Below are positions 1 through 8,435 of a stretch of DNA of 18,744 nucleotides, piece by piece. The notes under the pieces were generated by a model. It was not told where the DNA came from, did not search any database, and worked only from the letters and a program-made list of their open reading frames with translations. Position numbers and translations under genes: made by a program. Where the stretch lies: positions 4,753 to 23,496 of the forward strand of contig BDIU01000111.1 in NCBI GenBank assembly GCA_002118135.1, written 5' to 3'. Source of the DNA: Trebouxia sp. TZW2008 (taxonomy: Eukaryota; Chlorophyta; Trebouxiophyceae; Trebouxiales; Trebouxiaceae). Every line of letters starts with the position of its first letter. Position 1 is the first letter of the stretch.

Positions 1-3000
1 CAAGCTGCAGCACATACAAGTCCGTTTTTGGCATGACTGCCAAGCAGCATGCGCTGTCCATGCATGCCAGTGGGGTGACTACAACCAAGGGCAAGCCCCG
101 AAGAGCCTCTGCCACCAAGGGCAAAACAAAGGAGCAAACCAGTCCCCTCCTGGAAGCCCAGGTAAGCATTGATCAGTTGCTTGGTTGGCTGGTTGGGTGA
201 TTGCTTGGATGCCTGTTTGCCTAATTTAAGGGCTTCATCACTGATCAGACAGGCAACTGAGTTGTTTCACAAGAAGCCGCTGTGGCAAGATCACAGCTGT
301 CACAGCCTGCCTGTGATGTCCTGCATCTTACATGACAGCAACATCATACTCTTGAATACTCTCGGGTGCAGGGTTCCGCTGTCTCACTACAGCCAGTCCT
401 TAAAAGGGGGCAAGTTTGATCAGCTTCTACAGCAAAGCCATTTTTGGTTCAGCAATTCATGGCGCTTTGCCTGGTCAAAGCCAAAGCAAGAGACAACAAG
501 TCACGTGGCGCTCATGGTGCCTGACATGACCAGAGGACACACTTGAGTACTACTTTCATGTAGGGTCCTCTACTGGCAAATTACAGCCAGTCCTTCATCG
601 AGCAGCTGAGGGCAGCTTCATCGCCGTACAGCCCCTCCACTGCAGGGGCCAGACGCCGCCTGCCCTTTGCTCAGGAATCACACCTGCAGCGTCTGTCCAT
701 GTGGCTGAGCGTGACCTTCAAGCAGCGGCTACCCTGGGGGGCTGCTGCTGCTCAGCGCCGCCGCAAGTTCATGGTAAGCTTGCTTTTGAAAGAAATTGTT
801 GCTTGTGTGATCAGGATGGTGTGTTTGATCCCAGCCCTGCTGCAAGTTCAGAGCAAGCTTCCTGATTGCATGGTATTTGCTTGCATAGTTGCTATTTACA
901 TGATCGGTACAGAGTCTGACAAGCTCGCCATTCATTGTTGGCATGTTGATGTGATGTGCATCACAACATCCCCCGCGCAAGGTTCTGGCAAGCTTTTGGT
1001 CTGCATGATCAGTGCTTTGTTACTCAAGGAGTTTACTTACAAGATTGTGAAAGTTGTTTGTATGATTGACCGGTTGCTTGCCTGATCTGCATAATGTCTA
1101 CTATGACAGCGCCGCGGCAACTTTATGGCAAGCACCCTATCTTCTGATTGCAGTTGCTTGCCATGACAGCACCACTGCTACTTCCATCAAGCACTTTGCC
1201 TATTGTTGCAACATTATGTACATCATGACAAAGGTCCTGTTTAGAAGGGGTTATGTTGTCAGGTCACAACGGCAAAACTTGCTCTGTTGCAGGTGTTGCG
1301 GGCTGTGGCAGAGCGCATGCAGCTGAGGCATCCCAACCTCACCACAGTCATGGGCGTCTCTGCTGAAGCCGTCACAGAGGACCCTGTCTTGGTATGCTGC
1401 TTTCACTGCCCTTGCATCCCTGGAAATCAGGCCGACCCCTCTCTCTGTGGGGGGCCCTGTTTTAACTTCTGCAATGCAACTACCCAGGGGTGCCTGCTGT
1501 GCTGCCTTTCTTGCCCTTCACACCTGGCCCCATGCCTCTCACGCCCCCCCAACCCCTCCCCCACCTATTTCTTAGCTGCTGCCGAGTTGCAGGTTGTGGT
1601 CAATGCAACATAAAGCAACCCCGAAAGATGTTTTGCCCAACAGAGACTGACAGTTCGTCCATTGCTGGAATGCAGGTTGTGGTGAACCGATAAAGGGGCG
1701 CTCTCAAAGACATTTTGCACAATGAGAGCTGGACACCGCGATGGTGGCAACCATCATGTAGAACATGCATCCAGCAAATGGTACCCTCAAAGACATGCTG
1801 CATCATGCAGGTTGTGGTGAACCCAGAAAGGGGCACCCTCAAAGATGTTCTGCACAATGAGACTGTTGAGCTGGAGACTGAGATGGTTGTGGCCATCATG
1901 AAGGATGTGGCAGCAGCCCTCAAGTACCTTCACCAGCTGGACCCTCCGGCCTTGGACATGGAGATAGTCTCGACCAATGTGGGTCTGAATGCTGACTATG
2001 GGGCTCAGCTGATGCATTTGCATCTTCATGGGGTGAGTCTCTGGTGCTGATGCTGCTCTGGTCCGTGACTTACTTCTGAGACCCTTTGCAGCATTCCACG
2101 ATGCTTTTTCAGCTAGCCTTCGGCTTCTTGTTTGCTGGGCTTGGGCCCTATCACTGTGGTGATGGGCAGTGCATGAATGACAGTGAATGCTGACTATGGG
2201 ACGCAGCTGATGCACATGCATCTTCACGGGTTGAGCTCTCTGTGCTGACACGAGGCATGACAACATTCCAATGAGGATTCAGGTTGAAATATCTGCATTG
2301 GTTGACTCTCCAGCCTTGGATATGGAGATAGTCTCAACCAATGTGAGCCATTGTTACAGGCTGCAGAAGACAGTGAGACCAGTCATGTTGCTCCGCCTTA
2401 TTGGAAGGCTGCAGAGCTGCTAAAGCATGGGCCTCACAGCACCGCTACAGTTGCCTATGCCTGTGGCGCGCTGCTGCACAATATACTGAGCACTTTGTTG
2501 ACAATACAGGCTGCAGAAGAGAGTGAGACCAGTCATGACGCCCCACCTTATTGGAAAGCTCCCGAGCTGCTGAAGCATGGGCCTCACAGCACTGCTACGG
2601 ACGTGTATGCCTATGGCATGCTGCTGTATGAGATGCTGTTCAGAAGGGACCCCTTTGCTGGAGAAAGCTCTGAGGTAAACAACATAAAATGACTGGTCAG
2701 GCACTGAACAGTGTTGCAGTGCCATTGCACAACAAGACTATTAGTGATGTCAGCTCATTTGCGTACGTCAGCATTAAGGCAGATATTGTCGAAAGGGTCT
2801 GCAGCGGTTGTGTGTCATGAAGCTTGTGTCAAAGCATCACAAGATTTGTGCGCTGCAACAATGCTGCATGACAGCATGACAGCTTTCAATAAAGATCAAC
2901 AACACCAGCAGACGCACACCAATATTCATCAGCATTTCATTTTCTTCTGCAGCCTCACTGCATCCGCACAACAATTATATCAATGTTGCTGCAAAAGCGC

Positions 3001-6000
3001 AATGGCTCAAGATGTACATCATCTGAGTCTGTTGATCCAAGCAGAAATGCTTGCGCTATAGACAATGTGCTGCATGCACTGTGTGACATATGTCTCTCAT
3101 ATAATCCAGAACTCATTGCACATTGCAGGAGCTGCTGCATGCGCTGCGTGATACCTGTTTGTCAGTTGGGACAGGACTGTTTGCATGTTGCAGGAAGTGT
3201 TGCATGTGCGACGTCACATGAGTTTATCACTTGGAACAAAAGTGTTTGCGTATTGCAGGAGGTGCTGCATGTGCTGCATGATACCCGTTTGTCAGTTGGG
3301 GCAGGACTGTTTGCATGTTGCAGGAGGTGTTACATGCGCGATGTGACATGAGTTTATCACTTGGAACAAAACTGTTTGCGTATTGCAGGAGGTGCTGCAT
3401 GCGCTGTGTGACAAGAACCGCAAGCTGCCAAAGCGACCCTCCCTAAACCCACCCCACGGCCGCAGCCCCCCTCCTGAGCTGGTCAACATCATGCAGCAGT
3501 GCTGGCATCAGGTAAATAAGGCCTCCATATGATCACTATACGCAGTCATTCTTACTCAGCAGACCCTTGTATCAACAATGCAAAATGGTATTGTACAAGC
3601 CCATGCAATGATTTCACATGACACAGCTTGATTGCATAAGGTATAGAGATGTGTCCGTGAGTCACAGATCTGAAGGTTGCTCTGGGTGCTGTCCTTCATC
3701 ATCAGAGCAGACGAATTTAAGTCCAAGCTTCAGCATCAGCAAGTGTTGGTTGAATTACCACAGCTGTCATGACACAATTGTGTTACACAGGATTCAGAAT
3801 AGCGGCCTTTGATCACAGAGGTAAAGGACACAGTGCTGGAGTATGCGCGCCTGCACTTCGAGTCAGACTCCCCTGGGGAAGTATGGCCATGACCATGATT
3901 ATAGACAACAAGTCATTGGTCTCATGGGCCTCACCAATCAACTGTGTCATGCAGGATCCTGAGCAGCGGCCACTGATCACAGAGGTGAAGGATGCTCTGT
4001 TGGAGTATGCACGCCTGCACTTCAAGTCAGACTCCCCTGCCGAGGCCATGGCTATGAAGCACATGAAGGAGCGTGCCCTCCTGGACCAAATCCTCCCACC
4101 CAAGGTGTGACTTTCTGGTTCTCGTTTTTATAGATGTAGTCAGGAAACAAGCAGTGTGATACATGCGTATAAAGCATGATATGTATATGTGTGCTACATC
4201 ATGGTCATGAAGCACATGAAGCAGCGTGCCCTCTGGGACCAAATCCTCCTGCCCAAGGTCTAGTTCAATGCTCAATTGCAACAAGCTATTGTTGCTATTG
4301 TTGCACAACATCACAACGTTGTGAGTCTGCAGCAAGTAGCATGCTGCTATTCCTCAACATCACAAGCTTGCTTGTTTCAGACTATCAAAGCAACTTACAG
4401 GCAAATCCTGCAAGCCTTGCGTGCAATGTTATTGCTGCCCATTGACCCTGACCTGCTACATGGAGCTTGGCATGTATGCCCAGATGACCATTTCAGAAAT
4501 GCCGCCTATTGGTGAAAAGCAAGGCATGTTGGCTAGAAGCAGACAGGGCGCACACCTTATCCTCACAAAGCCCAAAATCAAAAGAGAGTGTCAGAACAAA
4601 GCAGTTGTGGTTCTGACACAGCTTGACACCTAACGAATGCCCTGCACAAGCCAAACATCAGAGAGTGATCGACATTGCTCCTGCAGTCAATGGACCAGCT
4701 TGCAGCAATGCCCATGTCAATGCCGCTTTAATGCTGCATGCAACCATGTGATCCTCTAGTCTTAGTTTACTCAGGCTTTTGTGATAAGATGGAAAGCCAC
4801 AAGCTCATCTCTGTGAGGCAGATTTTGAGGTACTCTGAATGTCCCCATTGACATGGCAGGCTGCTTTTTGCTCCCAGGTGGCAGTGGAATCAGCTGCTGG
4901 GTATCAACACAGCCTGCCATGTGCAAAGGCTGCATAGCATGTCAGTCTTGCAACAGATTGTGATCCATTGCTTGTGGATTGGCCAGACCCATGCAGTCTT
5001 GCAGTGAGGAGCAGTGAGTTGCTATTGTTTGTATATCATCAATTCTTTATGATGATTGTGATCCACAGTTGCCTCTGTTTGTGCATAATCAGACTCCTAC
5101 GTTTGGTGAATTTGTGTTGGTCCACAGGTGTCAGCAGCATTGAGAGAAGGTCGCCCAGTTGAGCCAGAGTCATTTGACTGTGTCACCATCTTCTTCAGTG
5201 ACATTGTGGGCTTTCAGACCTTGTCCACAGAGTTGCCGCCACAGGAGGTAAGGTCTAAATTTTGTTAATGCGATGTGAAAATCACCAAATATGACCGCAA
5301 TAGTTGAAAGGACATGACATAAAAGACCAGAAGATCTGGTATAAGGTACTGTTACGTACACTCTGAATACGCAACTCGAATGTTGCAAGCATTCTCTTAC
5401 AATTGATTTCATGCCAGTGAAAGCGTACTGTAGGACCAGCTACCTCAGTGATGAGGAGCATGAGGCTTGAAGAAGCATGATGTTGTGTGCACACACGCTA
5501 TTCACCATTGTTGCAATCTTCTTGAGCAGTTTGCTGACAGATATGAATATCATGGTCTCATACTGACAATCTTGCTCTGAAGTACAGCCAATGATGCTGG
5601 ATTATGGGAGCTCAACAGACTTTTGTGCTGATGGCCACTGCTGTAAATGCTGCACAAGTTGTACAGAGCCCTTGCTCTTTAGCAATCTGTTAAAGGCGGA
5701 CACCATCCGGCAATAGCTACAGATCAAAGAGCCCTAGTATGTTGATAGTTGAAGCCTCACAATCTTCTGTGCTGTAACAGGTGCTGTCAATGCTAGATAG
5801 GCTGTACAGAGCCTTTGATAATGTGATGAGCAAGCACAATTTGTTCAAGATGGAAACCATCCGGGAACAGCTACAGATCAAAGGGCCCTGGCATGTCGAC
5901 AGTTGAAGCCTCACAATCTTCTATGCTGTAACAGGTGCTGTCAATGCTAGATAGGCTGTACAGAACCTCTGATGCCCTGACGAGCAAGCACAATCTGTCC

Positions 6001-7718
6001 AAGGTGGAGACCATCGGCAACAGCTAGAGACAAAAGGGGCCAGCATTATTGAGAGTTGATAAATTTTGTCGAGAAACTTTCAGATCTTCCGTGCTGTGGC
6101 AGGTGCTGTCAATGCTAGATAGGCTGTACAGAGCCTTTGATGCCCTGACCAGCAAGCACAATTTGTTCAAGGTGGAAACCATTGGCGACAGCTATATGGT
6201 GGTGGGCAATCTGCGCTGTGCACAGCCGGACCACGCAGCCAGAGTGGCTTACTTTGCCATTGAAGCTGTGCAGACTGCTGGCGGGATCCTGATCAGTGAA
6301 AGCAACCCAGATATGGGGTGAGGCTGCATTGCATCCCTTGCCTTGTCTTGCCCCAATTTCATGCAGCATTGCCGATCTGGGAGGGCATGACCATCACATG
6401 CAGCCAAGGTGGCTTGCTTTGCCATTGAAGCTGTGCAGACAGCTGGCGGGATCCCAGACATGGGATGAGGCTGCATTGCATACCTTGTCTTGCCTGAACT
6501 TCATGCAGCATTGCTGATCTCGCCAGGGAAGGTGCACATTGCATGCAGCCAGAGTCGCGTACTTTGCCATTGGAGCTGTGCAGACAGCAGGCGGAATCCT
6601 GATCAGTGAGAGCAATCCAGATATGGGGTGAGGCTGCGTCGCATGCCTTGCCTGGCTGGCACATTATATCTCAAGCATACATCTGTGTTGTTGCCTCTGT
6701 CTGCACAAGCAGCCTACTTGCAAGCCGATTTGTCTTGCTTCTTGTTCTTTCTTATTGCTCAAGTCTGGCTTTGCATGGCTGAATGTTCTATGCCAGTATG
6801 CGCTTTGCGCAGATTGCCAAGCAGGAGAAGGAGCAGTTTCTGGCATGCCTGGCCAGAAGGATTTGAAGGCCAGGAGGAAAAGCATCAGAATGTATGGGCC
6901 GTGATGATTGCCATTGCTGCATGCTAAGCACTGCATATGGTATGCAGGTATCTCAGCATCAGGGCAGGGTTCCATTCTGGACCTGTGGTAGCTTCAGTTG
7001 TAGGCACAAGCACACCTCGCTACTGCCTCTTTGGTGACACAGTCAACGTTGCTTCGCGTATGGAGAGCAGCAGCATTGCCAACAGGATCCATATCACCAG
7101 CATTGCAGCAGATCTGATTACTAGCCATGCCCCTGAGCTCAAGCAGCAGCTTGTACACAGACGCATGCAGCAGATCAAGGGCAAGGGAGTGATGCGGACC
7201 TTCTGGTTAGAGCTGTCTCCAGTAAGTTGAGCTGAACATAGCAATGCTTTGAGGCTTCATGTGCATTGTTCATGTCAGTGTGCATGCATTTGGACTTGCG
7301 CGCACACGCCTTGAGTGTGTACCTTGCAAAGAAAGCTTGCAAGATTGCAGCTGATGAAGCCCACTGCGTTGTATGAGCTACTGATCAGCCTGTGATCTGG
7401 CAGGATCACCTGGTCCGTCCACAGCCCGAGAGCCCAGACCACAGCGCGCATAGCAGCCGGACACCGTCGCAAGCGTCACAGATCGCCACTGGACTACCGG
7501 CCTTGCGGCTGCCGGGCTTGCAAGGCGCGGAGTTGGCAAACTTCAGCAAGCAAGGCCACGAGAGTTGGCCAGCTGTTGGCTCTCGCTTGAGCTCCGTGTC
7601 TACACCTATGCCAGTATTGCATGAGGCAACCTCTTCTGAGCCCAGCTCTCCGGATGCTGGACAGCCAATTTTGGCAAAGTGGCCCAGACGCAGCAATGAT
7701 GGCCTACCTCACCGCTGA
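1..7718 (+). CDS. Receptor-type guanylate cyclase, 3' part (5' incomplete)
   Basis: Eleven exons join in one frame: <1-161, 591-773, 1293-1391, 1811-2032, 2510-2674, 3389-3511, 3955-4104, 5128-5247, 6103-6317, 6948-7221, 7404-7718. All introns are phase 0 except 6318-6947, which is phase 2. The visible 674 residues give a basic Ser/Thr/Lys linker (1-53), a kinase-like domain (about 75-330), a short helical linker (330-367), a class III nucleotidyl cyclase domain (about 375-570) and a Ser/Pro-rich tail (571-674). Family knowledge: membrane guanylate cyclases have this order and make cGMP from GTP on the cytosolic side, after an extracellular sensor and membrane span. Those parts would lie upstream of base 1, so the ligand cannot be inferred. 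Every donor is GT and acceptors are TGCAG, ACAG or GGCAG. The product class is secure. The least certain junctions are exon 1 (its 5' edge may be an acceptor at 10/11) and exon 2. Confidence 0.86.
162..590 (+). other. Intron 1 of the cyclase gene
   Basis: Donor GTAAGC at 162, acceptor CAG at 588-590. No protein-like content. It holds one short direct repeat: TACAGCCAGTCCTT at 388-401 recurs at 582-595, where it forms the exon 2 acceptor and first exon bases. The 194-bp spacing suggests a very worn copy of the exon 2 edge. Confidence 0.6.
774..1292 (+). other. Intron 2 of the cyclase gene
   Basis: Donor GTAAGC at 774, acceptor TTGCAG ending at 1292. Low in CpG and rich in short TTGC, GCAAG and CATGAT words. 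I see no convincing copy of a neighbouring exon and no other feature. Confidence 0.55.
1589..1808 (+). repeat. Three decayed upstream copies of cyclase exon 4
   Basis: Copy A (1589-1650), copy B (1671-1758) and copy C (1771-1808) each resemble the true acceptor and start of exon 4 (from about 1806). A and B begin with GCAGGTTGTGGT like the real exon. Both then hit an in-frame TAA early, so they cannot serve as exons. Copy B matches about 88 bp of the true exon with substitutions and small indels. Copy C is a fragment covering the ACCCTCAAAGA segment. They lie in the intron between exons 3 and 4. Confidence 0.8.
2184..2347 (+). repeat. Downstream copies of cyclase exon 4 segments
   Basis: Bases 2184-2248 repeat 1986-2050, the end of exon 4 plus its donor, but the donor GGGTGAGT has become GGTTGAGC. 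Bases 2295-2347 repeat an earlier exon 4 segment (about 1936-1985, GCCTTGGAYATGGAGATAG). The later part of the exon is copied before the earlier part, as expected if whole exon-plus-intron units were duplicated in tandem and then decayed. Confidence 0.75.
2360..2490 (+). pseudogene. In-frame decayed duplicate of cyclase exon 5
   Basis: An upstream copy of exon 5 with its own TTACAG acceptor, exactly 150 bp before the true exon at 2510. The reading frame stays open from the copy through the remnant intron into the true exon. The copy has changed at key places: WKAPE has become WKAAE, and DVYAYG has become VAYACG. It has no donor of its own. It is either a dead copy or, if its acceptor were used, a 50-residue in-frame insertion duplicating the activation-segment region. 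Confidence 0.75.
3057..3420 (+). repeat. 65-bp / 130-bp tandem array ending in exon 6
   Basis: Acceptor-plus-exon-start units (TTGCAGGAGGTGCTGCATG-like) recur every 65 bp from about 3057 to the true exon 6 at 3389. Alternate units are more alike, so the higher-order period is 130 bp: TATTGCAGGA-like starts lie at 3121, 3251 and 3381. Only the last unit continues into kinase-like coding sequence. Earlier units diverge after about 25 bp of exon-like sequence, mostly into a GATACCYGTTTGTCAG stretch or a GACRTSACATG stretch. Confidence 0.85.
3617..3888 (+). repeat. Upstream decayed copies of cyclase exon 7
   Basis: Bases 3791-3888 repeat the first two thirds of exon 7 (3955 onward), behind their own ACACAG acceptor and 164 bp upstream. 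The copy reads GAT TCA GAA TAG, so it stops at the fourth codon where the true exon reads DPEQRP. A fainter, older copy may lie at 3617-3680. Confidence 0.75.
4197..4260 (+). repeat. Downstream decayed copy of the end of cyclase exon 7
   Basis: About 64 bp repeat the exon 7 end (ATGAAGCACATGAA to CCCAAGGT) 153 bp downstream. The frame is lost near the end and the GGTGTGA donor region has become GGTCTAG. Exon 7 is thus flanked on both sides by copies of its own edges. Confidence 0.8.
4261..5127 (+). other. Long intron 7 remainder
   Basis: No protein-like content was found between the exon 7 copy and exon 8. It contains one strong inverted repeat (4851-4922, listed separately) and a loose repeat of GATTGTGATCCA near 4959 and 5055. 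Short open frames here lack any recognisable motif or splice context. Confidence 0.5.
4851..4922. repeat. 13-bp perfect inverted repeat
   Basis: ACATGGCAGGCTG at 4851-4863 is the exact reverse complement of CAGCCTGCCATGT at 4910-4922, with a 46-bp spacer, inside intron 7. It could be a tiny MITE-like remnant or an RNA hairpin. No target-site duplication is obvious. Confidence 0.6.
5638..6030 (+). repeat. Upstream decayed copies of catalytic exon 9
   Basis: Copies begin at 5781 and 5935, each behind a GCTGTAACAG acceptor, ahead of the true exon at 6103 (spacings 154 and 168 bp). A much older copy is traceable from about 5638. The 5781 copy reads the first part of the exon well but shifts frame at the catalytic motif, so GDSYM is lost. 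The 5935 copy reads VETIGNS followed by a stop, replacing the metal-binding Asp with Asn. Both are non-functional as catalytic exons. Confidence 0.85.
6400..6627 (+). repeat. Two downstream copies of the exon 9 3' half with donor
   Basis: Units starting GCAGCC at 6400 and 6545 repeat the exon 9 segment that starts at 6235 (spacings 165 and 145 bp), including the donor and about 85 bp of intron. The 6400 copy has lost part of the exon. The 6545 copy remains fully open to PDMG and keeps the GTGAGG donor at 6628. An exon 6549-6627 would have a plausible TGCAG acceptor but the wrong phase for exon 10. Confidence 0.85.
6628..6947 (+). other. Remainder of intron 9
   Basis: No clear coding content. 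A stretch around 6800-6890 is AAG/GAG-rich and looks weakly protein-like, but the best frame hits a TGA and no splice pair fits, so it is left as intron. Confidence 0.5.
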
Positions 7719-8435
7719 TCAGTTCTGTCATTTGTTGGGACTTCTTAGCTTGCTGCTGCCATATGGGAACGGGTGTTCTTTGATCACAAGTGCGTTTTCA
7801 GCTGTATAGGCTTGGCTGCATAATTGTGCCACAGTGCTAGTGCTGTCTACAGTGTTGTTGCTGGCTGAAGAATTCAGGTCAACCTGAGAACACATTCTTT
7901 TCATACAATTTGGACGCTTTCAGTCTCAATGGCTTTCAAATGGTCTGCATGGTATTGTCGAGGGGCTGTGAGCAACTATTGCGCATTTGTCATCAGGGAA
8001 CTTCTTGAATGCATTGTCAGGTTCCAGCAGCTGCGTTTGCGTCTGTTAAGCCAGAAACGCCATCAGAGTATGCTGTACAGTCATATGAATGCTTTGTATC
8101 AACATACCAATGCTACGTCAGTTGCTCAGGTCAGCGCTGTACTGAATTTGTTTGCTAGCTACTTCGTGACATGATCAGGCCTGATTGTGACGCCTAGAAC
8201 AAGCTGGCCAGACAGGACTAGGGCCATACACAACTATAACTGGCGTTGGTGTATACAACAACTACCATGGGTGCCAGTACCTGTAACATGACTGAAATGC
8301 ACAGCTTCTAGACCCTAAGACACAGTGCTTTTGTACATGATGTAAAACTCTGATGCTGTTTTGTCACTTGCTTCATCTGGCAATGGCATTTTGGTGCATA
8401 TGACAGAGGAAGTTGGACTTGAGCCATCACTGACT
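7719..8435. other. Convergent 3' region between the cyclase and CFAP96 genes
   Basis: It lies between the cyclase stop (7716-7718) and the CFAP96 stop (8436-8438, minus strand). An 81-codon plus frame at 7929-8174 has no recognised motif. An imperfect inverted repeat (ATACACAAC / GTTGGTGTAT) lies near 8225-8255. TGTAA, the usual polyadenylation word in many green algae, occurs at 8282-8286 and would suit the cyclase transcript, giving a 3' UTR of about 560 bases. That assignment is tentative. Confidence 0.4.
8371..8430 (-). repeat. Copy of the CFAP96 terminal exon end
   Basis: CTTCATCTGGCAATGGCAT at 8371 recurs at 8434, where it covers the stop codon and last codons of the CFAP96 gene. The following GTTGGACTTGAGC segment is also repeated. 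Spacing is 63 bp. The copy lies downstream of the stop and so within the presumed 3' UTR. Confidence 0.8.

Larger units (their letters stand above)
591..3981 (+). other. Kinase homology domain of the cyclase, predicted pseudokinase
   Basis: Spread over exons 2-7. Seen: a possible beta3 lysine in VTFK (K97); an alphaC/beta4-like stretch with [11 protein letters not shown] in exon 3; a YLH helix in exon 4; the APE motif as WKAPELL (238-240); [13 protein letters not shown] (252-264) like the alphaF segment of kinases; QQCWHQ followed by DPEQRP, the usual C-lobe end. The catalytic-loop HRD aligns to DME (196-198), the catalytic-loop Lys to Val, and the DFG motif is missing, replaced by a His/Leu-rich stretch (MHLHLHG). 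The catalytic-loop Asn is kept (N203). Known: kinase homology domains of membrane guanylate cyclases are usually catalytically weak or dead and act as allosteric modules. Loss of both catalytic aspartates here points the same way. The short activation segment (222-235) is also unlike an active kinase. Confidence 0.75.
5128..7221 (+). other. Guanylate cyclase catalytic domain
   Basis: Exons 8-10 encode the domain. Metal-binding aspartates are in FFSDIVGF (D392) and VETIGDSYM (D436). The guanine-selecting pair of true guanylate cyclases is present: Glu in KVETIGD (E432) and Cys in RYCLFGD (C505). Adenylate cyclases carry Lys and Asp there. The transition-state residues are N512 and R516 in [10 protein letters not shown]. 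The linker just before the domain, [10 protein letters not shown], matches the conserved helical segment preceding animal receptor cyclase domains. All catalytic residues for a self-sufficient homodimer appear intact, so GTP-to-cGMP activity is predicted by homology. One small oddity is IVGFQ where most family members have IVGFT. Confidence 0.9.

Noticed and set aside
1787..2266. 159-codon minus-strand open frame
   Set aside because: It lies opposite cyclase exon 4 and its copy. Its repeated peptides simply mirror the duplicated exon segments.
2360..2490. First exon 5 copy as a true exon
   Set aside because: It has no donor, and conserved kinase residues have changed. Retained only as a possible alternative acceptor.
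6793..6895. Extra cyclase exon in intron 9
   Set aside because: The Lys/Glu-rich frame hits a TGA. The open frame lacks family similarity, and exon 9 joins exon 10 perfectly without it.
7929..8174. 81-codon frame in the convergent intergenic region
   Set aside because: No motif, no splice context and a position expected for a 3' UTR. Coding evidence is insufficient.
8225..8255. Imperfect inverted repeat as a transcription terminator
   Set aside because: Hairpin terminators are a bacterial feature. The arms are imperfect and the genes here are nuclear eukaryotic.
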